From Stenotrophomonas maltophilia (lineage in GTDB: Bacteria > Pseudomonadota > Gammaproteobacteria > Xanthomonadales > Xanthomonadaceae): DNA of 64,000 nucleotides. Position 1 is the stretch's first letter. Each line of letters opens with the position of its first letter. The notes beneath the pieces were generated by a model. The model saw only the letters and a list, made by a program, of their open reading frames with translations. It ran no database searches and had not been told where the DNA came from. Positions 45,034 to 56,141 of this stretch are shown one piece after another. The position numbers and the translations under genes were made by a program. The stretch covers positions 1 through 64,000 of the forward strand of contig NZ_QFHO01000017.1 of NCBI RefSeq assembly GCF_004920835.1. The letters run 5' to 3'.

Positions 45034-45059
45034 AAAGGGCCAGCAGCAAGGCCGGCCCT
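45034..45059 (-). terminator. Putative infA terminator
   Basis: AGGGCCAGC and GCCGGCCCT arms with one mismatch, followed by TTTGTC on the minus strand, 27 bases after the infA stop. Confidence 0.6.
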
Positions 45060-45086
45060 GTCGGAGTGGCGCCAAGCGCCGACCGC

Positions 45087-45305
45087 TTACTTCATGCGGT
45101 AGGTGATACGACCCTTGGTCAGGTCATACGGGGTCATTTCAACCTTGACCCGGTCACCGGTGAGGATGCGGATGTAGTTCTTGCGCATGCGGCCGGAGAT
45201 GTGGGCGATGATTTCGTGCCCATTTTCCAGACGAACGCGGAAAGTGGTGTTCGGCAGCGTCTCGCTGACGGTGCCCTCGAACTCGATGGAATCGTCTTTC
45301 GACAT
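45087..45305 (-). CDS. infA: Translation initiation factor IF-1
   Basis: 72 residues, an OB-fold protein with [19 protein letters not shown], the conserved [13 protein letters not shown] and [13 protein letters not shown]. Length and sequence are standard for IF-1, which binds the ribosomal A site in initiation. It has its own sigma-70 promoter in the gap to aat, and follows aat on the same strand, as in many proteobacteria. Confidence 0.98.
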   Translation of the reverse strand: MSKDDSIEFEGTVSETLPNTTFRVRLENGHEIIAHISGRMRKNYIRILTGDRVKVEMTPYDLTKGRITYRMK

Positions 45306-45354
45306 GTAGTCCTGTGCGGTTCAGAAAACGGCCACGCTGGGCCTAAGGCGCGGT

Positions 45355-45383
45355 ATTTTACGCGTGATGGGCCCAGCTTGCAA
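45355..45383 (-). promoter_or_regulatory. Sigma-70 promoter of infA
   Basis: Minus strand TTGCAA, 17 bases, TAAAAT. The predicted start is about 42 bases before the infA ATG. Confidence 0.75.
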
Positions 45384-45391
45384 AGTTTGTG

Positions 45392-46132
45392 TTAACCCCC
45401 GGCCAAACGCCGTGCCGGCAAACGTCCCACCGCCTGGGTCCAGGGGCCTTCACGGCCATCCAGATGGACGGCCTGGCGCACGTGATCGAGGAATTCTGCG
45501 CGCGGCAGGTGTTCGGCACCCATCCGCAGCAGGTGCGGATTTTCCACCTGGGCATCAATCAGTTGCCAGCCCCAGCCGCGCAGCGTGGTCGCCAATGCGG
45601 CCAGGGCGATCTTGGAGCCGCCACTGGCGCCACTGAACATGCTCTCGCCAAAAAACAGGGCGCCGATCGCGACGCCGTAGATGCCGCCGACCAGCGTCTG
45701 CCGGTCCCAGACCTCGAAGGAATGGGCGAAGCCGAGGTCGTGCAGTTGGCTGTAAGCCTCGACCATCGCCGGACTGATCCAGGTGCCGTCCTGGCCGGGG
45801 CGTGGCGCTGCGGCGCAGGCGTGCATCACCCGGCTGAAGGCGGTGTCGGCGGTGATCTCCCACGTGCTGCTGCGCAACTGGCGGCGGAAGCGGCTGGACA
45901 GATGCACGCCATCGGTACGGAATACCATGCGCGGGTCCGGTGACCACCACAGGATCGGCTCGCCCTCGCTGAACCACGGGAAGATGCCGCCGGCATAGGC
46001 ATTGAGCAGGCGCATCGGGTGCAGGTCGCCGCCCACCGCCAGCAGGCCGTCGGGCTGGCGCAGTGCGGTCTCGGCCGGAGGGAAGGGGGCGTCCGGCGCA
46101 TCGGCCAGGCGCCAGGGCAGCTGGCGGGTCAT
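45392..46132 (-). CDS. aat: Aat, leucyl/phenylalanyl-tRNA-protein transferase
   Basis: 246 residues from MTRQLPWRLADAPDAPFPPA. Signature parts are GLLAVGGDL, AYAGGIFPWFSEGEPILWWS, GIYGVAIGALFFGESMFS and LIDAQVENPHLLRMGAEHLP. The enzyme adds Leu or Phe to proteins with N-terminal Arg or Lys, creating the degron read by ClpS-ClpAP encoded nearby. A longer open frame exists upstream, but family alignment favours this ATG. Confidence 0.96.
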   Translation of the reverse strand: MTRQLPWRLADAPDAPFPPAETALRQPDGLLAVGGDLHPMRLLNAYAGGIFPWFSEGEPILWWSPDPRMVFRTDGVHLSSRFRRQLRSSTWEITADTAFSRVMHACAAAPRPGQDGTWISPAMVEAYSQLHDLGFAHSFEVWDRQTLVGGIYGVAIGALFFGESMFSGASGGSKIALAALATTLRGWGWQLIDAQVENPHLLRMGAEHLPRAEFLDHVRQAVHLDGREGPWTQAVGRLPARRLAGG

Positions 46133-46204
46133 GCCGCCATTGTATTCGTCGTGGTGATCGCTGATGTCTGGCACCATCAGCGTCCAACGGCAAGGAGCCC
46201 ACGC

Positions 46205-47473
46205 ATGAGCGACGCGATCACCGCCATCCTCGATGTGCACGACACCCCGCGCACGCGCAACGACAGCCAGGGCATGCTGCTGATGCTGGCCACTGAGCAG
46301 CCGCGCCAGCTCGGTGCGTTGATGCTGCAGGCACTGGCGCGACGCTCGCCGAGCTCAGCCTTCCTCGACATGGCGCTGGACCTGCTACCGGATGATGCGG
46401 TGCCCGCAGTCGTGGCCGAAGCATGGCGTCGCTATCGTGATGGCGAGCGCGGCGAGCTGCTGGCCAGCGTGATGGAGTTCGCCAGCTATCAGGCGCCGCA
46501 GCTGCTGCAGGACGACTGGGAGGCATTGCTGGCGATCGTTAGTGAGGATGAGCTGCAGCTGGCTTCGCAGGTATGGCGGGGCCTGCCCTCTGCCACTGCC
46601 GCGCAGTGGGCGCAGATCCTGGCTGAAGCCGATGACGATCGCGAAATGGCGCGGGCCCGGGCGCTGCTGCTCGCCGCCCAGCCCGAGACCTACGCCATTG
46701 CTCGCGGCTACGTGGTCGACTGGGGGCGGTTGGATGCCGAGGCCTGGGCGCACTGGGCCGGCGTCGCCGACGGACCGCAGCCGCGGCGCCTGCATGGGGA
46801 GCGGCCGCTGCACATCCGCTTCGGCCGCGAGCAGCATCGCGCGCAGCAGGCGGACGAGCCGAGCTGGCGCAAGCGCATCTGGCGCCTGCATCCAACCTGG
46901 AATGGTGGCCAGGTGCATCACGCCGGGCGCATGGGAGGACCGCTGGAAGCGCTGTGCGGTGGTTGTCACGCGCCGCTGCAGCGGCTGCTGCAGACCGATG
47001 CTGCTGCGCTGCAGCCAGGCGCGTCCGGTGAGGTCACGCTCGGCTTGTGCCTGGATTGTTGTGGATGGGAGGAGCCGCCCGTGCGCTTCTATCGCCACGA
47101 TGCCGCAGGCCAGCCCGGCTGCCACCCCAGCCAGTACCGCGAGGTGCCGAACACCCCCACCGACAGCGGCGACCTGATGCAGGCGGAGGTGGGCCTTGCG
47201 GCCCTGGGCAGCGAGCGTTGGCGGCAGCAGGACTGGGGCCAGTCCAACCATCGGCAGAACCTGTCGCGCGTGGGCGGCGCGCCAAGCTGGGTGCAGAGTG
47301 CGTGGTACCCGGCGTGCATCGATTGCGGCGAAGAGATGCCGTTCGTCATGCAGCTGGATTCAACGCTGCCAACCACGGGTGAGGGCGCGCTGCTGTGGGG
47401 CAGCGGCGGCATGCTCTATACGTTCTGGTGTGCGAAGTGCCGGGTGAGTGGGCACTTCTGGCAGTGCACCTGA
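46205..47473 (+). CDS. Cys-rich protein of unknown function with DUF1963/YwqG-like C-terminus
   Basis: 422 residues; AAGGAG lies 9 bases before the ATG. Residues 1-200 are helical and repeat-like (TPR- or HEAT-like impression). Four CxxC pairs follow at 251-254, 282-285, 371-374 and 409-412, enough for one or two zinc sites. The C-terminal part RVGGAPSWVQSAWYP followed by MPFVMQLDS resembles the GG-PxW-Q ... LLQLD pattern of DUF1963/YwqG. No function is known to me. It diverges from aat and is followed by a REP-derived terminator. Confidence 0.8.
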   Translation: MSDAITAILDVHDTPRTRNDSQGMLLMLATEQPRQLGALMLQALARRSPSSAFLDMALDLLPDDAVPAVVAEAWRRYRDGERGELLASVMEFASYQAPQLLQDDWEALLAIVSEDELQLASQVWRGLPSATAAQWAQILAEADDDREMARARALLLAAQPETYAIARGYVVDWGRLDAEAWAHWAGVADGPQPRRLHGERPLHIRFGREQHRAQQADEPSWRKRIWRLHPTWNGGQVHHAGRMGGPLEALCGGCHAPLQRLLQTDAAALQPGASGEVTLGLCLDCCGWEEPPVRFYRHDAAGQPGCHPSQYREVPNTPTDSGDLMQAEVGLAALGSERWRQQDWGQSNHRQNLSRVGGAPSWVQSAWYPACIDCGEEMPFVMQLDSTLPTTGEGALLWGSGGMLYTFWCAKCRVSGHFWQCT

Positions 47474-47537
47474 GTACAGCGTCCTCGCCACCGCTCTGGC
47501 AGGTGCCAGATGGATGCGCGCGGCTCTCGCTATTGCC

Positions 47538-47571
47538 CTGGTAGGTGCCCACCTTGGTTGGCACGCTTTTT
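47538..47571 (+). terminator. REP-derived terminator
   Basis: GTGCCCACC-TT-GGTTGGCAC hairpin (one mismatch) followed by CTTTTT, 65 bases beyond the upstream stop. It belongs to the same repeat family as 56799-56831 and 56878-56906. Confidence 0.65.
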
Positions 47572-47600
47572 GGCGGAGCCCAGGTCGAGCAAGCGCGACT

Positions 47601-48725
47601 CTACGTTCCTGCGCGGAACGGCCCGTGCCCCTGCAGCTCCTGCTGGTAGCGCCGCACATCCCGCCGCTCCTGCCGGCACCAGTCCTGCAGTGCTTCTGCG
47701 AAATCCGCATCGGCCATCCAGTGCCGGCTGCGCACCAGCGTCGGCAGGAAGCCCCGCGCCAGCTTGTGCTCGCCCTGTGCGCCCGGCTCGAAACGGCTCA
47801 GCCCTTCGCGCAGGCAGTATTCGATGCCCTGGTAGTAGCAGGCTTCGAAGTGCAGGCCGGGCAGGGTGGCGCCACCCCAGTAACGGCCATACAGCGTGTC
47901 TCCACCCCGCAGGCATAGCGCACCGGCAATCGGCTCGCCGTCCTGTTCGGCCAGGAACAGCACCAGCCCCTGACCCAAAGAAATGGCCAGGTGGCGCAGG
48001 AAGGCCTCGGTCAGCGCCGGGGCATTGCCGTACTCGAGGAAGGTCTGCAGATAGAAGCGGTACATCGCCTGCAGATCGGCGCGGCTCGCTTCATCGCCGT
48101 GCACCACGCGGAAGGTGATGCCCTGGCGCGTGACCTTGGCCCGTTCCTGACGGATATTCTTGCGGTGCTTGTGGTCCATCGCACCGAGGAACTGCTCGAA
48201 CGTCGCCCAGTCACCCGGGTTCTGCCACTGGAACTGCACGTCCTCGCGCAGCAGCCAGTCATCGCCGAACAGCGCCTCGTCCACTGCGGTGTGGAAGTTG
48301 ATATGGGCCGAGGACACGCCCAGCGTCGGCAGTGCCTCGCGCAATGCCGACAGCAACGTGGCGCGCTCCGGATCGTGACGGGCCAGCAGCCGCGGGCCGG
48401 TGACCGGCGAGTAAGGCACCGCCCCCAGCCACTTGGGGTAGTAGTCGCGGCCGTGGCGGGCATAGGCGTTGGCCCAGGCGTGGTCGAACACGAACTCGCC
48501 GTGGGAGTTGGTCTTCAGGTAGCCCGGAATGGCGCCGACCAGAGTGTCGCCCTCCCACAGCGTGAAATGCCGGGGCTGCCAGCCCCAGTCCTCGCGCAGG
48601 CAGCCGTGCTGTTCCAGGCCTGACAGGAAGGCGTGGCTGACGAAGGGGTTGCGGCCGTCGTGCAGGGCATCCCAGTCGGTGGTGGCAATGGACTGCAGGG
48701 AGTCGAGGAAGCGGGGGGAGGGCAT
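47601..48725 (-). CDS. GNAT/FemAB-like acyltransferase, COG3146 type
   Basis: 374 residues. Conserved stretches include NPFVSHAFLSGLEQHGC, AWANAYARHGRDYYPKW, DHKHRKNIRQERAKV, FYLQTFLEYGNAPALT and LCLRGGDTLYGRYWGG, which match the widespread proteobacterial FemAB-like/GNAT protein family of COG3146. Its substrate is not known; a role in peptidoglycan or amino-acyl transfer has been suggested for the family by fold only. It stands alone. Confidence 0.85.
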   Translation of the reverse strand: MPSPRFLDSLQSIATTDWDALHDGRNPFVSHAFLSGLEQHGCLREDWGWQPRHFTLWEGDTLVGAIPGYLKTNSHGEFVFDHAWANAYARHGRDYYPKWLGAVPYSPVTGPRLLARHDPERATLLSALREALPTLGVSSAHINFHTAVDEALFGDDWLLREDVQFQWQNPGDWATFEQFLGAMDHKHRKNIRQERAKVTRQGITFRVVHGDEASRADLQAMYRFYLQTFLEYGNAPALTEAFLRHLAISLGQGLVLFLAEQDGEPIAGALCLRGGDTLYGRYWGGATLPGLHFEACYYQGIEYCLREGLSRFEPGAQGEHKLARGFLPTLVRSRHWMADADFAEALQDWCRQERRDVRRYQQELQGHGPFRAGT

Positions 48726-48893
48726 GGGGGAAGGATAGGGCAGGTGGAGTGCGAAAAGTGTTGCCGCTCTCGACTTGAGGATTATCCGAATTGGTCGAAA
48801 TCGCGAGTCGGTTCAACGATGTAGCTGGGAGTTGGATGGGACATTCCATCTTCGCGCCCATCTGGCGCATACCCACATCGAAGGATTCGACAC

Positions 48894-50403
48894 ATGGAAT
48901 GCATGCATGCTCTCCGTTGTTCTGCATTTGCGCTGATCATTGCTGGCCTGGGCGCTGGGCCGGCAGCGATTGCCCGGCCAGCACAGGCGATGATCGAGAG
49001 TGATCCGGCGCTGGATCTGCTGCTGACTCGAGAGGCGCAGCGGATACTTGACGCACACCAGGTCCGAACGTCGCGGTCACCTCATGTGGTCGTAAATGCT
49101 TCCGTAGATCTGGAGCGCCAGCGCCTGATCATTCGCTTCGGCCCCGGCATGTTGCCTGCTGAGGATGATCACTCGCTTGAGGAAATCGAGCAGTACATCC
49201 GGAGCTCGCTTGAGACTTATGCAATGAAGTCCGGTGTGGGCGAGGTCCAGTCGGAGGTCCTGTACGAAGGAAAGCCCTACTGGGAGCACTTTCCAATCAT
49301 GACTTCGGCACGATCTCAGTCATCGGATGCTTCGATGGTGAACTCGGTACTGGTCTCTGCAAGTCACGGTCTGGTTCGTGTACATCCTGGGTTGGAGTGG
49401 GAGTTCCAGCGCCCCGCAATGAATGGCGTCCAGGAGGATCTGATCACCCCTGGTTATGCCGAAGAGCTGCAGCAGTTGATGGAAGAGCGCGGAGGACAGT
49501 TGGTCCACCGGGCGCGTCGCAATCAGGGCGACCTGCATCCAGAGTCCGGGAGGGCCTGGAGCGAAATGTCATCCAGGTACCATCTCCGCGATCTGCTGCC
49601 GGATCGGCCGGATATCTGGAATCACTTTGCCAACAGCACGGCGACAGACAGGGAGGTTTCCGATGATATTCGTGCCCGGCCCTACTATGCGAATCATCTT
49701 GGTGCAGCGGGGTTGCTCAGCATTCACACGAAAGCGGATGCCTCGGGTGCGGCTCGGGGAACGCGCGTCACGCAAGCCGGGTGATCAAAGGCTTGCCGAC
49801 ATGGTGCTCTGCTACATGCGCGAACTCATTACGGCACGGGAGGAGTATGCAGACTTTCCTGTGGCTGCGGCTGGTGCAGCTGCCGGCCACGGTGAGAACG
49901 GTTTCGCGCAGATGCCATCCGTGGTTGTCGAAGTTGCCTTCCACACAAACCCAACCGATGCCGCAGCCTTGCTGGACCCGGCATTTCGCACCGCCTCAAT
50001 GAAGGGTGTCGAGAAGGGCTATCGGCTGTTCCGTGAAGGCGAGGGTTGCGTGCCTTTGAAGGTGGAGCCCATCCAGTCCATCGAGCTGTCCGCGGGCAGT
50101 TCGCGGCGCGTCGATGTGGTGTTTGAGGGCCACCCCCGATATCCGATTGATCTGGTCAGCACCAATGTGGGCTGTCCGCCCGGATGGAACTGTACCGACG
50201 GCAAGGTCTACATCGCTGCACCGGACGAGAAGCCCAGTCAGATCATCATGAAGTGCGAGAACGCTGGCAGCGCCCCCTTGTTCTGGAACACACAGGTGGT
50301 CGATGCCGATGGGGTGAAATCGCCGCCGGTCAGGCACAGGGTGCAGTGCATACGGCGACCGGGTGGGTTGAGCGTTACGGCGGCAGGGTTGGTTGGTCAC
50401 TGA
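48894..50403 (+). pseudogene. N-acetylmuramoyl-L-alanine amidase-like gene split by a frameshift
   Basis: Frame one (48894-49784) has a signal peptide and the first half of an Amidase_3 fold: SVLVSASHGLVRV, then YYANHLGAAGLLSIHTKAD and ARGTRV. It then stops. Frame two (open to 50403) continues with KPGDQRLADMVLCYM and MPSVVVEVAFHTN, where the Glu matches the catalytic zinc/water Glu, then a beta-rich C-terminal region. Joining them near 49765-49783 would give about 500 residues. Either half alone lacks part of the active site. A sequencing error is possible. Composition is somewhat lower in G+C than neighbours. Confidence 0.75.
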
Positions 50404-50408
50404 AAGCG

Positions 50409-50438
50409 AAAAGGCCGGCGCTTTCGCGTCGGCCTTTT
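50409..50438. terminator. Bidirectional terminator between amidase locus and trxB
   Basis: AAAAGGCCG and CGGCCTTTT around a 12-base loop, with A and T tails on both sides. It serves the two convergent genes. Confidence 0.85.
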
Positions 50439-50443
50439 GTTTG

Positions 50444-50466
50444 AGTCGAGCATGGCTCGACGCTAC
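50444..50466. repeat. SMAG-like monomer
   Basis: GTCGAGC-ATG-GCTCGAC hairpin ending CGCTAC. A near copy is at 58744-58767. Confidence 0.65.
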
Positions 50467-50483
50467 AGAGCGTGGTCAGCGTT

Positions 50484-51548
<1,065 letters not shown>

Positions 51549-51687
51549 TCAAGCCGATGAACAGAACGCCGTCATCCAGCGGTGGTTCTGGCGGTCAAAT
51601 GCCCTGTCCGATGTCGCATAACTGAAAACTGACGCCGTCTCATTTATTATCAATCACTAACAGCGCATTCCAAAGGTATGGTCTAAG

Positions 51688-54048
51688 GTGGCGAAGCAGG
51701 TCCCCGAACGCTCCAAGTCCGACGACAGCAAGGCGTCACGTCGCACGGCCGCGGCGGCGACGACCGACAATCCACGCCGCCAGCGTCTCTGGCGCGACCT
51801 TGGCCTGATCGCCATCGCGCCGGCGCTGCTGTACCTGGCGGCCAGTCTTTTCACGTATTCAGCCACTGATCCGGGCTGGTCGCATACCGGCAGCGTGGTC
51901 GCGCCGGTACACAACCTCGGCGGCCGCGCCGGTGCATGGATCGCCGACGTGCTGCTGCAGCTGTTCGGCTACATCGCGTTCCTGCTGCCGGTGGTGCTGG
52001 GCGCGCTGGCGTGGATCGCCATGTTTGGGCTCAAGCGCGAGAGCAAGGGCGAGAACGACCTGGATCCGGCACTGCGCCTGGTCGGGCTGGTCGGCTTCCT
52101 GATTGCCGGCACCGGCTTCCTGCACGTGCGCCTGTTCAGTGGCGACGTGGCCCATGCTGGCGGCATCCTCGGCAAACTGGTCGGCAACTCGCTCACGGTG
52201 GGCTTCGGCGCACTGGGTGCGAACCTGTTCGTGCTGGTGCTGCTGCTGGCCTCGATCACCCTGGCCACCGGGCTGTCCTGGTTCGTGGTGATGGAGAAGA
52301 TCGGCCGCGGCGTGATGTCGCTGGCGCCATTGCTGGAGCGCAAGAAGGAAGAAGTCACCGAATGGCAGCAGACCCGGGTGATGCGCGAGGAGCGCCAGGA
52401 AGTGCGCAAGGCTGACGCTGAAGTGCGTGCCAAGCGCGAGCCGGTGAAGATCGAGCCACGCCCGGAACCAGTGATCGAGAAGAGTGACCGGGCCAAGCGC
52501 GACACGCAGATCCCGATGTTCCGTGGCGTCAACGGCGACGGCTCGGACCTGCCGCCGCTCGCCCTGCTGGACGACCCCAAGCCGCAGCCGGTGGGCTACG
52601 ACAAGGAAACCCTGGACGCGCTGTCGCGGCAGATCGAGTTCAAGCTGAAGGATTTCCGCATCGACGCCCAGGTGGTTGGCGCCAACCCCGGCCCGGTCAT
52701 CACCCGCTTCGAGATCGAGCCCGCGCCGGGCATCAAGGTCAGCCAGATCAGTTCGCTGGACAAGGACATCGCGCGCGGCCTGTCGGTGAAGTCGGTGCGC
52801 GTAGTCGACGTGATTCCGGGCAAGTCGGTGATCGGCCTGGAAATTCCCAACGTCACCCGCGAGATGATCTACCTGTCCGAGCTGCTGCGCTCGAAGGAAT
52901 ACGACAAGTCGGCCAGCGTGCTGACCCTGGCGCTGGGCAAGGACATCGCCGGCCGCTCGACCGTGGCCGATCTGGCGCGCATGCCGCACCTGCTGGTGGC
53001 CGGTACCACCGGTTCGGGCAAGTCGGTGGCGGTCAACGCGATGGTGCTGAGCCTGCTGTTCAAGGCCTCGCCGAAAGACCTGCGGATGCTGATGATCGAC
53101 CCGAAGATGCTCGAACTGAGCGTCTACCAGGGCATCCCGCACCTGCTGGCGCCGGTGGTCACCGACATGAAGGAGGCCGCCAACGGCCTGCGCTGGTGCG
53201 TGGCCGAGATGGAGCGCCGCTACAAGCTGATGAGCGCGGTGGGCGTGCGCAACCTGGCCGGCTTCAACAAGAAGGTGAAGGAAGCCCAGGACGCCGGCCA
53301 GCCGCTGATGGACCCGCTGTTCAAGCCGAACCCGGAGCTGGGCGAGGCGCCGCGACCGTTGGAGACGCTGCCGTTCGTCGTCATCTTCATCGACGAATTC
53401 GCCGACATGATGATGATCGTCGGCAAGAAGGTGGAAGAGCTGATTGCGCGCTTGGCACAGAAGGCGCGTGCGGCCGGCATCCACCTGATCCTGGCCACGC
53501 AGCGCCCGTCGGTGGACGTGATCACCGGCCTGATCAAGGCCAACATCCCGACCCGTATCGCGTTCCAGGTCAGTTCCAAGATCGACTCGCGCACCATCCT
53601 CGACCAGTCCGGCGCGGAAACCCTGCTGGGCCACGGCGACATGCTGTACCTGCCGCCGGGTACCGCCATGCCCGAGCGCGTGCATGGCGCCTTCGTCTCC
53701 GACGAGGAAGTACATCGCGTGGTCGAACACCTCAAGGCGATGGGCCCGGCCGACTATGTCGACGGCGTGCTGGACGAAGTGCAGACGATGGGTGACGGCG
53801 TGGTCGTCGGCGCTACCGGCTTGCCCGAGAACAGTTCTTCCGGCGACGAGTCCGACCCGTTGTATGACGAGGCGCTGCGCGTGGTCACCGAGACCCGTCG
53901 AGCATCGATTTCCGGTGTGCAGCGCCGGTTGAAGATCGGCTACAACCGTGCAGCGAGGCTGATCGAGGCCATGGAAGCGGCCGGCGTGGTCAGTTCGCCC
54001 GAGCACAATGGCGACCGCACGGTGCTGGCACCGCCGCCGCCGAAGTAA
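51688..54048 (+). CDS. ftsK: FtsK/SpoIIIE DNA translocase
   Basis: 786 residues from a GTG at 51688. Four or five membrane segments lie in the first 210 residues, then a short charged linker (about 215-300), the alpha-beta motor with Walker A GTTGSGKS and Walker [14 protein letters not shown], and the gamma winged helix ([40 protein letters not shown]) that reads KOPS sites. FtsK coordinates division and chromosome dimer resolution. The linker is much shorter than in E. coli. Confidence 0.96.
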   Translation: MAKQVPERSKSDDSKASRRTAAAATTDNPRRQRLWRDLGLIAIAPALLYLAASLFTYSATDPGWSHTGSVVAPVHNLGGRAGAWIADVLLQLFGYIAFLLPVVLGALAWIAMFGLKRESKGENDLDPALRLVGLVGFLIAGTGFLHVRLFSGDVAHAGGILGKLVGNSLTVGFGALGANLFVLVLLLASITLATGLSWFVVMEKIGRGVMSLAPLLERKKEEVTEWQQTRVMREERQEVRKADAEVRAKREPVKIEPRPEPVIEKSDRAKRDTQIPMFRGVNGDGSDLPPLALLDDPKPQPVGYDKETLDALSRQIEFKLKDFRIDAQVVGANPGPVITRFEIEPAPGIKVSQISSLDKDIARGLSVKSVRVVDVIPGKSVIGLEIPNVTREMIYLSELLRSKEYDKSASVLTLALGKDIAGRSTVADLARMPHLLVAGTTGSGKSVAVNAMVLSLLFKASPKDLRMLMIDPKMLELSVYQGIPHLLAPVVTDMKEAANGLRWCVAEMERRYKLMSAVGVRNLAGFNKKVKEAQDAGQPLMDPLFKPNPELGEAPRPLETLPFVVIFIDEFADMMMIVGKKVEELIARLAQKARAAGIHLILATQRPSVDVITGLIKANIPTRIAFQVSSKIDSRTILDQSGAETLLGHGDMLYLPPGTAMPERVHGAFVSDEEVHRVVEHLKAMGPADYVDGVLDEVQTMGDGVVVGATGLPENSSSGDESDPLYDEALRVVTETRRASISGVQRRLKIGYNRAARLIEAMEAAGVVSSPEHNGDRTVLAPPPPK

Positions 54049-54086
54049 GACCCGACGTATCCCCACGACGTCCAAGGAACCGACGC

Positions 54087-56030
54087 ATGCTTCAACCCGT
54101 ACCAAGCGCGCTGGCACTGGCGCTGGCAGCCCTGATGGCTGCCGGCCCGGCACTGGCAGACACCGCCACCTCCGCGCCCGCCACGGCGCCGCCCTCCACC
54201 AGCGGCGATACCGAAGCCAGCAATAATTTCAGCATTGTCCGTTACCGCGCCGACTACCAGGTGTGGTCGGATGCGGGCAATGTGCAGACCGAAACCTACG
54301 AGGTCCTGCTCAAGACCAAGGCCTCCGTCGAGCAGTTCAGCCAGGTGCGGCTGAGCTACAGCGAGAAGATGGAGACGCTGGACGTGCTCGGCGCCTACAC
54401 CATCACCGCAGACGGCCAGCGCCGCGACGTGCCCGCCGACCGCATCTATACCCAGGAAAGCTATTCCAGTGCCTCGGCGGCAATGTACGCCGACCGCAAG
54501 GTGCGGGTGATCGTGTTCCCGAACCTGGCCCCCGGTACGCGGTTGTACTACCAGGTGCGCCGTACCCAGGCCACGCCATACTTCCCGGGCTACTTCGGCC
54601 TGTGGGAGACCTTCAATGTCTTCACCGAGTACGAGGACGCCGAGGTCACCCTCAGTGCGCCGGCCAACCTGCCGATGTTCGTCGACAGCCGCGGCGTGCA
54701 GGGCAGCGATCGCCCAACGGTGAAGAACGGCCAGGCACAGTGGCGCTGGCGCTACCAGCGCCGCGAAGCCATGCCGGCACAGAACTGGTCGGCGGCGGGC
54801 TGGGAGTTCGGCCCGAACATCATGGCCAGCACCTATCGTGAATGGTCGCAGATGGGCCGTGCCTACCAGCTCAAGGCTGGTCCGGCGGCGCAGGTCACGC
54901 CGGAACTGCAGGCGCTGGCCGACCAGATCACCACCGGCATCAGCGATCGCCGCGAGCAGGCCGACGCGCTGTACCGCTGGGTCGCGCAGAACATCCGCTA
55001 TGTGGCGGTGTATCTGGGCAACGGCGGCCTGGAGCCGAACAGCGCGCAGAGCATCCTGGACAACCACTACGGTGACTGCAAGGACCATGTGACGATCCTG
55101 GAGGCACTGCTGGCCGCCAAGGGAATCGCCAGTTCGCCGGTGCTGATCGGTGCCGGTGGTGGGCCGACGCTGCCGAAGATCCCGGTACTGGGCCGCTTCA
55201 ACCACGCCATCACCTACATCCCCGAGTTCGATCTGTACCTGGACTCGACCACCGCCTGGGCGCGCTTCGGTCAGTTGCCGGAAGGCGACCTGGGGGCGCC
55301 GGTGATGCGTACCCGCGATGCGAGCCTGGCGCGTACCCCGGCCAATACGCCGCAGCGTAATGCCACTTCGATGGAAGTGCGTTTCACCTTCGACGCCAAC
55401 GGCAACCTGCGCGGCGAGACGATTCCCAAGCTCGGCGAGAACGCCGAGATCGGAATGCGCGCCCAGTTCTCCCAGCTCAACGCGCAGAACCGTGCGCGCG
55501 CTGAAGAGCAGATCATGGCCGCGTCCGGTTTCGACGGGCGAGGGCAGCTACAGATCCAGGGTGTGCCGGTCGACCTGACCCGGCCGTTCGGCTACCGCAT
55601 GGCATTCCAGGCAGAGGACTACGCCGACTTCAGCGTGGCCGGTGGCATGGCTGTGCCGGATCCGCCGGGTGGCGAGTCGGTGCGCGGGCTGTACGCCACC
55701 GCCTCGGCGCCGGCCAACGAGACGCCGTTCTACTGCAACGCCAGCCTGCGCGAGGAAACCTATCGCCTGCAGTTCCCGGCCACTGCACCGATCATCGCCA
55801 TCCCGGCCAGCCAGCGTTTTGCCAACGCTGCCGGCGAGTACCGGGTGGACTGGAGCCGCGAGGGCCAGGACGTGATCGTGCGCCACCGCCTGCAGCAGAA
55901 CGCGGTGCGTGGCCCGGAGGCGTTGTGCCAGCCGCAGGACTATCCGGCGTTCCGCGCGCTGTATCGCGAAGTGCGGCGCGGCTTCCGGGGCCAGGTGCTG
56001 TACGGCAAGCTGCCGACGACTGGCGGCTGA
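54087..56030 (+). CDS. Exported DUF3857/transglutaminase-like protein
   Basis: 647 residues with a signal peptide (about 1-24, ending GPALAD). A DUF3857 domain (about 45-230) precedes a transglutaminase core (about 265-390) with Cys in HYGDCKDHVTIL, His in GRFNHAITYI and Asp in LYLDSTTAW, so the Cys-His-Asp triad is complete. The C-terminal 250 residues are beta-rich. Function in this family is mostly unknown; peptide bond cleavage or cross-linking in the periplasm is possible. It lies 38 bases after ftsK and 111 before lolA, perhaps co-transcribed. Confidence 0.88.
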   Translation: MLQPVPSALALALAALMAAGPALADTATSAPATAPPSTSGDTEASNNFSIVRYRADYQVWSDAGNVQTETYEVLLKTKASVEQFSQVRLSYSEKMETLDVLGAYTITADGQRRDVPADRIYTQESYSSASAAMYADRKVRVIVFPNLAPGTRLYYQVRRTQATPYFPGYFGLWETFNVFTEYEDAEVTLSAPANLPMFVDSRGVQGSDRPTVKNGQAQWRWRYQRREAMPAQNWSAAGWEFGPNIMASTYREWSQMGRAYQLKAGPAAQVTPELQALADQITTGISDRREQADALYRWVAQNIRYVAVYLGNGGLEPNSAQSILDNHYGDCKDHVTILEALLAAKGIASSPVLIGAGGGPTLPKIPVLGRFNHAITYIPEFDLYLDSTTAWARFGQLPEGDLGAPVMRTRDASLARTPANTPQRNATSMEVRFTFDANGNLRGETIPKLGENAEIGMRAQFSQLNAQNRARAEEQIMAASGFDGRGQLQIQGVPVDLTRPFGYRMAFQAEDYADFSVAGGMAVPDPPGGESVRGLYATASAPANETPFYCNASLREETYRLQFPATAPIIAIPASQRFANAAGEYRVDWSREGQDVIVRHRLQQNAVRGPEALCQPQDYPAFRALYREVRRGFRGQVLYGKLPTTGG

Positions 56031-56141
56031 ATCGCCGAGGGACGTTCAGGGCGGCATAATGTCGCCCTGATCGCCCATTCATCTTTGCCCGGGCACACTG
56101 GCAACCACCTTTCCTGGCGCCCGCGCCCACAGGATTCCCGC

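Noticed and set aside
51859..54153. 764-codon open frame opposite ftsK
   Set aside because: It is the antisense of a clearly conserved gene; the His/Gln/Arg-rich product has no domain-like pattern.
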